Below, piece after piece: positions 27,465 through 36,141 of a stretch of DNA of 48,035 nucleotides. The position numbers and the translations under genes are program-made. Under the pieces are notes generated by a model that searched no databases, had not been told where the DNA came from, and saw only the letters and a list, made by a program, of their open reading frames with translations. This DNA comes from Acidobacteriota bacterium (lineage in GTDB: Bacteria > Acidobacteriota > Aminicenantia > Aminicenantales > Saccharicenantaceae), in NCBI GenBank assembly GCA_029553365.1, contig JAKPCG010000177.1, positions 1 to 48,035 on the forward strand, in the 5' to 3' direction. Within the stretch, counting starts at the first letter, position 1, and the number at the start of each line of letters is the position of its first letter.

Positions 27465-29152
27465 GTCTTAGACCTCATCTCTCTGGACAGTTTTTCCAGC
27501 TCCTGTCGGCTTAAAATTCTGCCGGAAGCTGATCTTCTGTCTATAACCGCCACTCGGTCTGTACAGGAAATGCAGGGATCAATTGAGCCAACTATAATGG
27601 GAAAATCAGCCAGCTTGTTGTTTAACAACATGTCAGGTACAGCCTGAAGGTTGGGATAAGTTGGTGCTCGTACCCGCCAGCGTTCTGGACGGTTATCATC
27701 ACCGGTAAGAACATAATGGACTGCTTCTCCCCGCGGTGCCTCTACTACCGACAATCCCTGTTGACCGGCTGGAATAGGATCTTCTATCTCAATAGCGAGA
27801 GGAGAACCCTGAAGCCTAGAAGCCAGTTTTTCCAGGCACTGATGGATTATCCTTATGGCCTCATAAATCTCTTTAATCCTGACCACCAGTGTTCCCCAGA
27901 CATCACCAGAATCAGCCACCACGACCTCAAATTTCACCTCGTCATAGGCAGCATAAGGATGGTCTCTCCTGGCATCTATATCCAGCCCGCGGGCTCTGGC
28001 CACCGGCCCTACCAGATTCCACTCCTTCGCCTTTTCTCTGGAGAGATAACCCACACCTTTAGTTCTCCTGTGGATAGACTTATCCTTTATAATAGCTTTT
28101 TCCAGAGCCTGCACATCTTTTTCAACTTCAGCCAGGGTTTTCTTAATCAGCTCAGCTTTGGTCAGATCAATATCACGCCTTACGCCCCCGATGATGACCA
28201 TGCCGTAAGTCTTCCTGTTGCCGGTCAGGCTTTCGGCCAGCCACATTATTTTCTCTCTTATTCTCCAGGCCTGCATAAAAACCGTATCAAAGCCGATCAG
28301 ATGGCCGGCCACTCCCAGCCACATCAGGTGGGAATGAAGCCTTTCTATTTCCAGCATAATTGTTCTGATAAACTCAGCCCGCCGGGGAATTTTAAGGCCC
28401 GAAGCCGCCTCCACTGCCTGGGCATAATTGACCGAATGCACCGAACCGCAGATCCCGCAGATCCGTTCAGCTACAAAAGGTATTTCATTATAAGTCAGCT
28501 CCGTTGCCGCTAATTTTTCAATGCCCCGATGAACCATAAAACCTCTGTACTCACAGCCCTTAATTTCTTCTCCATCTACATAAACAGCAAAATGAGCAGG
28601 CTCATGCAGACAGGCATGAAAAGGTCCAAAGGGAATTATAGAACTGCCAGGTGGAGCCTCGTCGAGCCGAAAAGCTACCTCTTCGGCCGCAGGCGGCATC
28701 AGATCATAAGGGACCTCCTGGCGTAGAGGATAAATTCCCTCCGGCCAGTCATCAGACAGTACCAGGCGTTTGGGATGGGGATGATTTTTAAAATGAAGTC
28801 CGAGAAGGTCAATATATTCACGCTCTGACCAGCCAGCACCGGGAATGAAAGGAGTAAGCGAATCAAATTCTGGCTCATCTTCTGTCGTCAAAGCCCTGAT
28901 CGCCACCAGTAGTGAATCAGCATCGAAGGCAAAGGTGTGAACCATGGCCAGACCCCGGCCATTCTTTCTGGCCTCATAGCCAACACCCATCTGATAACGG
29001 GCACCCGCTCTCATCAGCTGGTTGGCCGTCTCGACCAATGCTTCTTTTTTTATATCAATAAACAGACGGTTTTCTTCCAGACTGCTTGCCGCCAGAAAAT
29101 TTCCTTTTAATTCATCCTTAAGCAGGTTCAGCAATTCATCTTTTCTGCTCAT
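27461..29152 (-). CDS. Group-4 [NiFe] hydrogenase large subunit with fused NuoC-like domain (HycE/HyfG-like)
   Basis: N-terminal NuoC-like region; ERICGICGSVHSVNYAQAVE (L1) and GSIDPCISCTDRVAVID (L2), i.e. all four Ni-ligand Cys present. Confidence 0.95.
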   Translation of the reverse strand: MSRKDELLNLLKDELKGNFLAASSLEENRLFIDIKKEALVETANQLMRAGARYQMGVGYEARKNGRGLAMVHTFAFDADSLLVAIRALTTEDEPEFDSLTPFIPGAGWSEREYIDLLGLHFKNHPHPKRLVLSDDWPEGIYPLRQEVPYDLMPPAAEEVAFRLDEAPPGSSIIPFGPFHACLHEPAHFAVYVDGEEIKGCEYRGFMVHRGIEKLAATELTYNEIPFVAERICGICGSVHSVNYAQAVEAASGLKIPRRAEFIRTIMLEIERLHSHLMWLGVAGHLIGFDTVFMQAWRIREKIMWLAESLTGNRKTYGMVIIGGVRRDIDLTKAELIKKTLAEVEKDVQALEKAIIKDKSIHRRTKGVGYLSREKAKEWNLVGPVARARGLDIDARRDHPYAAYDEVKFEVVVADSGDVWGTLVVRIKEIYEAIRIIHQCLEKLASRLQGSPLAIEIEDPIPAGQQGLSVVEAPRGEAVHYVLTGDDNRPERWRVRAPTYPNLQAVPDMLLNNKLADFPIIVGSIDPCISCTDRVAVIDRRSASGRILSRQELEKLSREMRSKT

Positions 29153-31047
29153 TCTATTTCACCTTTTTGCTGACTATCAGGCAAAACAGCCAGCTCATTA
29201 TCGTCAATAACCTTTTTAGGCGATCCGCCCGTCCACCAGAAAAATTTCTTTAAATCAGAGAAGACATGACGGTCAGCATAAACATTGTTCGAATTTAAGT
29301 CCTGATATCCAGAAAGCCAGGCAGGAACTTTGATTTCGGCTGGATGCGCCGATCGGCTAAACCAGTAGGCCAGGAAAGCTAATAAAACAATAAGAAACAG
29401 CATTAAAAGCGGGGAAGTGGCAGCCAGGAGGCTCTGGCCGTCATAAATTTTCAAATTGAGCATATTTCCACTCAGTACATCCCCACCAGCTTCAGGCAAA
29501 AGAAAGCCAGAAGAAAGCCCAAGACTCCGGTTAATCAGTTTAACATAGCCCATAGGAAGAAAAGCCTGGCTCAAGCAAATGATGGTCAGGAAGATTTCAG
29601 AAGCCAGCAACTTCCAGGGAACTTCCTTGATGCTCTTTTTTAATTTCCAGCTGGCCCCGGCCGAAGTAAAAGCCAGACCGAAGAACTTGACATAGCAGGC
29701 TAAGGTAAAAGCAGCGGTGAATAGAGCAATAATACCGGATAGTGTCAGCAGCAAGCTGTTCCGGCCGGCCAGAAAATTAGAAGAAATCATTAACCATTTG
29801 CTGACAAAACCACTGGAAGCTGGCATACCAGAGATAGAATAAGAGGCAATGGCTGCCAGAAAGCCACTAACTGGCATGACAGCCAGCAGCCCCCCCAGGC
29901 GGTTCAAATCACGTGTGCCGGTGGCATAAAGGAGGTTTCCTCCCAGTAGAAAAAGAAGACCCTTAAAAATGCCGTGGTTAAGGCTATGATAAACAGCAGC
30001 GATAAAAATAACTGAGGCCAGGGATTTGGCCAGCAGAGAAGAACTATTCCAGGCGAGCAAACTACTCCCCAGAGCAAAAATTATGTAGCCGACCTGCCCG
30101 ATCGAGCTATAAGCCAGAAGACGGAGATAGTCGCTCTGCTTGATAGCCTGAACAGTACCAATGAAAAGCGTTAGTACTCCAGCCACCACCAGTACTTTTC
30201 CCCAGAGTTCAGGATTAAAAGCTGCGCCTGCATTTTTGGCCACAAAGAAAAAAATCCGGATTAACCCGAAAACGCCGGTCTTTTCCAGAATACCGGCCAG
30301 AAGAGAAGAGACCTGAGGCCAGGCAGTCGAATAGGCTTCGGGGATCCACCACTGTCCAAAAGGGAAAACTCCCGTTTTTATTCCGAAGCCCAGGAAGAGG
30401 AGGCTGAAAAATAAGATAGCCTGCCAGGGACCACTCTGTGCGAGCTTCAAGCCAACAGTACCCAGCGAATCACCAAATACATAGCCTTTGGCCAGGAAAG
30501 CAGAACCCGTAATCAGAAGCCAGGCGGCTTCCATAAAAAGAAGATAAACTAAAGCCGGCCGGGCAGAAATTTTAACCGGCCTTCCCCATCTAACCAGGAG
30601 ATAAGAAGAGATAACCATTAACTGCCAGGCCAGGGTAAAACCTGGTCCAAGATCATCAACGGTAAGCAGTCCGGCCAGACCACCAATAAACAGGGGCAAG
30701 ACCAGATAAAACTTCCACAGTTCGTCGGCTTTATATTTTTTGACAAAATCCAGCGAAAAAAAGACCGAGGCCAGGGTTAATATGGCCAGAAGAAGGAGAA
30801 AAAGAGCTGATAAGCCATCAATTAAAAATGGCAGATGAAAAGCTGCGACTTTAACCTCGAACTCAAAGGGCAATCCTCCTTTCCCGAGGATGGATAGGGA
30901 GATTAAGATCAGTATCAAGCAACTCAGACCGAGCAGGAAAGTCCCTGCCGGGCGAAGGTAATTAGCTTTCTTCTTCAGGATCAGAGCCAGGAAGGAAGCC
31001 AGAAGCAAACTCAGCCAGAACAGCCAGAAACCTGACAGGGTAGTCAT
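29149..31047 (-). CDS. Antiporter-like membrane subunit (NuoL/HycC/HyfB-like)
   Basis: 632 aa polytopic protein; FGIKTGVFPFGQWWIPEAYSTAWPQVSSLLAGILEKTGVFGL; LAYSSIGQVGYIIFALG; HSLNHGIFKGLLFLLGG. Confidence 0.93.
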   Translation of the reverse strand: MTTLSGFWLFWLSLLLASFLALILKKKANYLRPAGTFLLGLSCLILILISLSILGKGGLPFEFEVKVAAFHLPFLIDGLSALFLLLLAILTLASVFFSLDFVKKYKADELWKFYLVLPLFIGGLAGLLTVDDLGPGFTLAWQLMVISSYLLVRWGRPVKISARPALVYLLFMEAAWLLITGSAFLAKGYVFGDSLGTVGLKLAQSGPWQAILFFSLLFLGFGIKTGVFPFGQWWIPEAYSTAWPQVSSLLAGILEKTGVFGLIRIFFFVAKNAGAAFNPELWGKVLVVAGVLTLFIGTVQAIKQSDYLRLLAYSSIGQVGYIIFALGSSLLAWNSSSLLAKSLASVIFIAAVYHSLNHGIFKGLLFLLGGNLLYATGTRDLNRLGGLLAVMPVSGFLAAIASYSISGMPASSGFVSKWLMISSNFLAGRNSLLLTLSGIIALFTAAFTLACYVKFFGLAFTSAGASWKLKKSIKEVPWKLLASEIFLTIICLSQAFLPMGYVKLINRSLGLSSGFLLPEAGGDVLSGNMLNLKIYDGQSLLAATSPLLMLFLIVLLAFLAYWFSRSAHPAEIKVPAWLSGYQDLNSNNVYADRHVFSDLKKFFWWTGGSPKKVIDDNELAVLPDSQQKGEIE

Positions 31048-31586
31048 CAGCCTTTCTCCCTTTCAACCTGAATTGTTGTCTGTTCGCCCACCTTTTCAAG
31101 AGGTGCAGCTTTATCCAGGATCTTTTCAAAAATGGTTATCAGTTCGTCGGTGATCTTTTTGATATGAGGAGTCAATTCCTGGCCAAAACTGGTGGTTTCA
31201 GGAACAACACCCAGGAGAAAAACCTTCTTACCAGTCTTCTCCAGCAGCTGAGCGGTTAACCTCAGGGATAATTTATGAGTCGAAACAATCTGGCTGACCT
31301 CTTCCAGCTCAGCCAGCGGACCAAATATAACTGTGCCGGCTGGCGCATCGAAAAGAACAGCATCTATGAAAATTACATTCTCAACATCTTTTTGAGCCAG
31401 GGGGAAGGCATAATTTTCAGGCACATCTTCAACAACTAGCAGGTTATCGGAAGGAAAGAGTATTTTTGTCTTAATCGACTCTATAAAATACAGGCCAAAA
31501 CCGTCATCACCGCGCAATTTATTGCCGATGCCGACCAGACAGGTTCGACCGGCCAGGACTTGCTGCAAATTCTCGAGGGCTTCCAT
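31047..31586 (-). CDS. Hydrogenase maturation protease (HycI/HyaD family)
   Basis: CLVGIGNKLRGDDGFGLYFIE; VVEDVPENYAFPL; VIFIDAVLFDAPAGTVIF; STHKLSLRLTAQLLE. Confidence 0.92.
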   Translation of the reverse strand: MEALENLQQVLAGRTCLVGIGNKLRGDDGFGLYFIESIKTKILFPSDNLLVVEDVPENYAFPLAQKDVENVIFIDAVLFDAPAGTVIFGPLAELEEVSQIVSTHKLSLRLTAQLLEKTGKKVFLLGVVPETTSFGQELTPHIKKITDELITIFEKILDKAAPLEKVGEQTTIQVEREKG

Positions 31587-32426
31587 TTAGATCTGCTCTC
31601 CCAGAGTTCTAATTTGCTTATAAGTGTAAACAGGTCCATCCACACAGACCAGTGTCCGGCCTATAGCGCAATGTTGGCATTTGCCAATCCCGCATTTCAT
31701 ATGCCTTTCCAGGGTTGAATAAATATTCTGCTCTTTTATCCCTTTTAGTTTGAGTTCTTTAATCACAGCGTTAAACATGACGGGTGGCCCGCAAACAAAG
31801 GCCACTGTGTTGGACACCGGCAGATCAAGTTTAGCCGTCAGATGATTGACAAAACCAACTTCTCCAGACCAGCCCGGTTCTGGCCTATCAATTGTAAAGT
31901 GAGTCTCAAAGTTTTCTGTCGCCTGCCATTCTTTTATGCTCTCCTTGTACATCAATTCCTTTGAGCTTTTGGCCCCGTAAACCAGGATGACCCGACCAAA
32001 ATCCTGTCGGTGCTGGAGGACATGAACAATCGACGAGCGAAGTGGAATCAGACCGATCCCTCCCGCCACATAGATGATATTGCTTCCCTTTATTTCTTCG
32101 AAAGGAAAACCATTGCCAAAGGGGCCCCTGACCCCGATTTTGTCGCCCGGTTCGAGCCGATGCAGAGCAGCAGTTACTTTCCCCACCCTCCTCACCGAAA
32201 TATGCTTGCGGTCATTCTCGGGACTGAAAGGCAAAGAAACAGCGAATTCGCCTGCTTTAAAAACAGTGCACATAATAAATTGACCGGAGCGGATTTTAAA
32301 AGCCTCCTCGATTTCTGGCCGGTCGAGAGTGAAATAAAAGCTTTTGACCTCTTCAATTTCATCCCTGATATCAACGATAGTGGCAATTTCTGGAATAGAG
32401 ACTATGGGCACTAAACTTTTATTCAT
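31587..32426 (-). CDS. FAD/NAD(P)-binding oxidoreductase with C-terminal [2Fe-2S] (sulfhydrogenase gamma / AsrB-like)
   Basis: GDKIGVRGPFGNGFPFEEIKGSNIIYVAGGIGLIPLRS; VAFVCGPPVMFNAVIKELKLKG; HMKCGIGKCQHCAIGRTLVCVDGPVYTY. Confidence 0.92.
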   Translation of the reverse strand: MNKSLVPIVSIPEIATIVDIRDEIEEVKSFYFTLDRPEIEEAFKIRSGQFIMCTVFKAGEFAVSLPFSPENDRKHISVRRVGKVTAALHRLEPGDKIGVRGPFGNGFPFEEIKGSNIIYVAGGIGLIPLRSSIVHVLQHRQDFGRVILVYGAKSSKELMYKESIKEWQATENFETHFTIDRPEPGWSGEVGFVNHLTAKLDLPVSNTVAFVCGPPVMFNAVIKELKLKGIKEQNIYSTLERHMKCGIGKCQHCAIGRTLVCVDGPVYTYKQIRTLGEQI

Positions 32427-32431
32427 AGCTT

Positions 32432-33499
32432 TTATTCTCCAGATTCTCCAGTTATTTCACGTCTGATGTAGGTTACGACATTAGGCAAACCTATATCACC
32501 GGGACAGACTCTGGCACATCGACCGCAACCAACACAGCCAGGGCGAAGATATTTTTTTGACTGCGAATAAGAAAGCTTGCAGAAGAATCTCTTATTGCGG
32601 CGGTCTTCGACCGGTTTCCTTGGATTGTTATCACCGGCCATTTTCGTATAACCTTCAAACGAACAGGAATCCCAGGTCCTCAGGCGGTTGGTCTCCCCGC
32701 TGGCCAGATTAGCATCCTCAATATTAAAACAGGAGCAGGTGGGACAAACAAAAGAGCAGGCTCCGCACTCAAAACACTGATTACCGATATATTCCCAGAC
32801 CTCAGGTTTGATAAAGCCGGTGGTCAACCGATTGGTCGCCCGAGAAATCCAGGCCTTGTTTTCCAGGGCAAAGCGATCAAACGAAGAGACAGAATCATCT
32901 ACAATTTTTTTCTTCAGGGTTAAAGCTTCCGGGCCTGCTTCAGGCAGGTGAAGATCGGCAATTAAAGCCAGGCCTTTTTTTGAACCAGCTTCAACCAGGT
33001 AACCGCGTCCGGTAAAAGTCAAATCCAGATCAAAACCATCTTTAGCCGCCGGCCCGCTATCCGTACAGACACAGAAACACTGAGGAAACGGACGCAGACA
33101 GGTATTGGAGATAATGAACAGCTTTTTTCGGTGAGCCAGATAAAATTCATCAACATATTCCTGGTCGAGGAAAAAGCGATCGAGACAGAGTAAACCAGTC
33201 AGATCGCAAGATCTCAAACCAATTAAAGCCTTCGGTTCGAGAAGATTGATCTGTTCAATTCTGACTTCTTTTGTCTCTGGCTGGTAGCGATATTTAAGAA
33301 TTTCTTCATAGTGAGGGAAAAGAATAAATTTGGGTGGGTTATAAGGAATGGCCGCCTGCAAATCCAGCTCGGACCAGTCAGACAGATGATCAAAGATCAC
33401 CTCACCAGATACACGGTCATGGCGCGGACCAAAAATTTTATACTCTTCGGCCAGTTTTTTAACCAGCAACAGTAACTGTTCCTTTGTCAGCCAGTACAT
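32432..33499 (-). CDS. 4Fe-4S dicluster protein (sulfhydrogenase beta / AsrA-like)
   Basis: IGLRSCDLTGLLCLDRFF; CFECGACSFVCPTCSCFNIED; PGCVGCGRCARVCPGDIGL. Confidence 0.92.
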   Translation of the reverse strand: MYWLTKEQLLLLVKKLAEEYKIFGPRHDRVSGEVIFDHLSDWSELDLQAAIPYNPPKFILFPHYEEILKYRYQPETKEVRIEQINLLEPKALIGLRSCDLTGLLCLDRFFLDQEYVDEFYLAHRKKLFIISNTCLRPFPQCFCVCTDSGPAAKDGFDLDLTFTGRGYLVEAGSKKGLALIADLHLPEAGPEALTLKKKIVDDSVSSFDRFALENKAWISRATNRLTTGFIKPEVWEYIGNQCFECGACSFVCPTCSCFNIEDANLASGETNRLRTWDSCSFEGYTKMAGDNNPRKPVEDRRNKRFFCKLSYSQSKKYLRPGCVGCGRCARVCPGDIGLPNVVTYIRREITGESGE

Positions 33500-33502
33500 A
33501 GC

Positions 33503-35521
33503 TTAAACCACCTTTTCCAATCTGACCGGCAGAAAGAACTCCTCGTTCTTTTCTAAGTCAGCCACCTGCCGGTGAAGAAATTCTGGAATCATTTCATCAA
33601 TAAAGTAAGGTATATAAAGCATACCGGGCAGAATATCGCCTGAAATTCTGGCGGCCAGCCTGACCTCAGCCGATTCAGCCACCACCCTCACCATTTGTTT
33701 TTCTCTCAAGCCAAGACGGCTGGCATCTTCTGTCGAAATTTCAACAAAACCTCTGGGATAAAGAAGGAGAAGGGCATTATATTCGCGTTTGGGGATAAAA
33801 GTTCTTTTCATGACGGAATTCTGGTGCCAGAAATAATTGCTCCGCCCCACTACTAATTTAAAGGGAAACTCTTTTTGAATCTCCGGCTCACCGGTCAGTT
33901 TTTCCTCCTGGCCGTTTACCTGAACAAATTGAAAGCGCCGGCCTGCTTCTTCTACCAGCAAGCAATCTGTACCTTCAGGATGAAGATCATCCGCTGGCCA
34001 TTTCAAGCCAAGTCTGGTCTTGAGTTTTTCGTAACTCAGACCTTGATAATAAGGAATCAGCTGACTTATCTCACCCATGATGCTTTCAACCGAATGATAA
34101 TTCCAGTCATGCCCGAGAGCCAGGGCCAGGTTAGTCAGAGTTTTCCATAAGGGACGTACCCCGGCTGGGGGCTCGATTCTTTTCTGAACCAGCTGAACTC
34201 GACGTTCAGAGTTGGTATAAGTTCCATCCTCTTCAATGTAGCTCGTTCTGGGAAAAATAACATGAGCCAGAGAGGCAAACGGATTCTCATAAGCACCAAA
34301 ATAAACTATTAAATCAAGCTGTCTTATTCGGTTGACATGTCTGATAATTTCCTCATCATGATCAACAACAAAAAGAGCCTTTATATCTTTCTCTTCCGAC
34401 AGGCAGGTGTCGACATTCTTACCTGGCCAGCGCTCCAGCCTGGTCTGCCAGAAATTTTCGAGTCTCTCCCAGGCCAACTCATCCTCAACCGAAGCGTAAC
34501 CAGGCAGGAAAACAGGCGAAAGGCCCATATCATAGCTGCCCAGAAGATTACTGATGCCAGTAACGGGATTTATCCCGCTGCCACGTCGTCCAATTTTCCC
34601 GGCTAAAAGGAAAAGGTTAAAGAGAGCAGCCATTGTTCGGCGATCAAGACTCTGCACTCCGGTTGGGTAAAAGGCATAAGCTGAATTAGATTCTATTAAC
34701 TTTTCAGTCAATTCAGTCATCTCTTCTCTGCTTATACCGGTCAGCTCTACTATCTTTTCAATTTCGATCTGCTTTAACTCGTCGAGAAAAGCCTGACTGT
34801 TGACTGTAAACCTTGACAGGTAATCATCATCAATAGCCTTCTCCTCAACCAGAACTCTGGCTAAACCCTGGAGCAGGTAAAAAATTGTTCCCGGCCTGGG
34901 TCTAAGATGTAGCTGGCTGAGTCTGGCCATTTGCGTCTTCCGGGGAGAAATGGTTGCTAAAAAAGTCCCGCCTCGATGGGCATGATGGATTTCGCTGGCG
35001 ATAATCGGATTCTGCTTGGTCAGGTCGCCGCCGACAACCAGGATAAAATCAGCCTGTCTCAATTCAGCCAGCGTCCCGGTCATGGCTGGCCAGCCACAGC
35101 CCTCAAGAAGCACCCTGGCACTTTCTTCCTGACCGGCATCAGACGATAGGCTTAGATTATTTGTTTTCAGGATCGTCCTGGCAAACTTACCCAGCAGATA
35201 ATTCTCTTCGTTAGAGGCCCGAGGAGAACCAAGAACAGCTAGCTGGCGGCCAGACAGTTTTTTTACCTTTTCCACCACATAATCAAGAGCTTCTTCATAA
35301 GAGACAGGCTTGAAACTGCCACCGTCTTTAATGAGGGGCTGGGTAATTCTATCTTCCGTCTGCAAGAGCTCGTGAATATGCCAGCCGCGGACACATAGCC
35401 GGCCACGACTCAATGGATGACCGGACACGGGATAAACACCTCTTACCCGGTTGCCTTCCACCCGCAGCAGGTGGCCACAACCAGTACCGCAGAAGTTGCA
35501 TATACCTCGATAATAAGGCAA
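33503..35521 (-). CDS. Molybdopterin oxidoreductase-family protein, FdhF/NuoG-like, catalytic residue apparently lost
   Basis: CNFCGTGCGHLLRVEGNRVRGV...RGRLCVRGW; ADFILVVGGDLTKQNPIIASEI; LFLLAGKIGRRGSGINPVTGISNLLGSYDMG. Confidence 0.93.
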   Translation of the reverse strand: MPYYRGICNFCGTGCGHLLRVEGNRVRGVYPVSGHPLSRGRLCVRGWHIHELLQTEDRITQPLIKDGGSFKPVSYEEALDYVVEKVKKLSGRQLAVLGSPRASNEENYLLGKFARTILKTNNLSLSSDAGQEESARVLLEGCGWPAMTGTLAELRQADFILVVGGDLTKQNPIIASEIHHAHRGGTFLATISPRKTQMARLSQLHLRPRPGTIFYLLQGLARVLVEEKAIDDDYLSRFTVNSQAFLDELKQIEIEKIVELTGISREEMTELTEKLIESNSAYAFYPTGVQSLDRRTMAALFNLFLLAGKIGRRGSGINPVTGISNLLGSYDMGLSPVFLPGYASVEDELAWERLENFWQTRLERWPGKNVDTCLSEEKDIKALFVVDHDEEIIRHVNRIRQLDLIVYFGAYENPFASLAHVIFPRTSYIEEDGTYTNSERRVQLVQKRIEPPAGVRPLWKTLTNLALALGHDWNYHSVESIMGEISQLIPYYQGLSYEKLKTRLGLKWPADDLHPEGTDCLLVEEAGRRFQFVQVNGQEEKLTGEPEIQKEFPFKLVVGRSNYFWHQNSVMKRTFIPKREYNALLLLYPRGFVEISTEDASRLGLREKQMVRVVAESAEVRLAARISGDILPGMLYIPYFIDEMIPEFLHRQVADLEKNEEFFLPVRLEKVV

Positions 35522-35599
35522 TCTTTTTCTCCTCGGCAGTCAGGTTTTGAGACTTATATTTTTTCTCTTGCGTTTTAAAATCAAAAATACCAGAAAACG

Positions 35600-36112
35600 C
35601 TAATCTTGTAAACTGTTTAAGTTCAGACGCGAAATAAAAATGCTCAGAAGATACCTGGTGTTGTAAAGAGTTGAGATCCCTCCCAGGAACCTTTCTTTAA
35701 TCATACCCTTGGGCAATTCGTCGATGGCCGCTTTCAGTTCGTCCAGTGAAGCCTGCAGGCGACTGAAAGAAGAAACGAGAAGCGGCAGGTCTCCCGAACG
35801 TTGGTAATCGTCCAGGAGTCCGGCTATTGATTCGGGCTGATCAAAAGCCCGTCTGAAAAAATCCTTAACTGCAGCCGGCAGCCCGGCCAGGGCCTTTTCC
35901 AGCAGACAGCATCTGGCCAGTTGATAACCAAGCCTGACTTCATCCAGGTCTCTTTTAACAAATTTCTCTGGATGAAGTTCAAAATAAGCCTGCCCCAGGG
36001 CTTCCATTTGCCGGCTGTCCAGATCAAAATCACCGCCCAGCTTTCTGACCTCCTGGCAAAAGACTTCCAGATCTGAATTTTGCCGAAAAAGGTCAGCCAG
36101 AGAAATACTCAT
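35600..36112 (-). CDS. Hypothetical helical protein (170 aa) in the hydrogenase cluster
   Basis: ORF in the same orientation, 30 bp downstream of a receiver gene and 78 bp upstream of the Mo protein; no family recognised. Confidence 0.75.
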   Translation of the reverse strand: MSISLADLFRQNSDLEVFCQEVRKLGGDFDLDSRQMEALGQAYFELHPEKFVKRDLDEVRLGYQLARCCLLEKALAGLPAAVKDFFRRAFDQPESIAGLLDDYQRSGDLPLLVSSFSRLQASLDELKAAIDELPKGMIKERFLGGISTLYNTRYLLSIFISRLNLNSLQD

Positions 36113-36141
36113 TTTCTAATTGGTAAATGGGCCAGGAGGCC

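Noticed and set aside
33503-35521. Possible selenocysteine formate dehydrogenase
   Set aside because: The frame has no internal TGA and the catalytic position aligns with Gly, so neither Sec nor Cys is supported.
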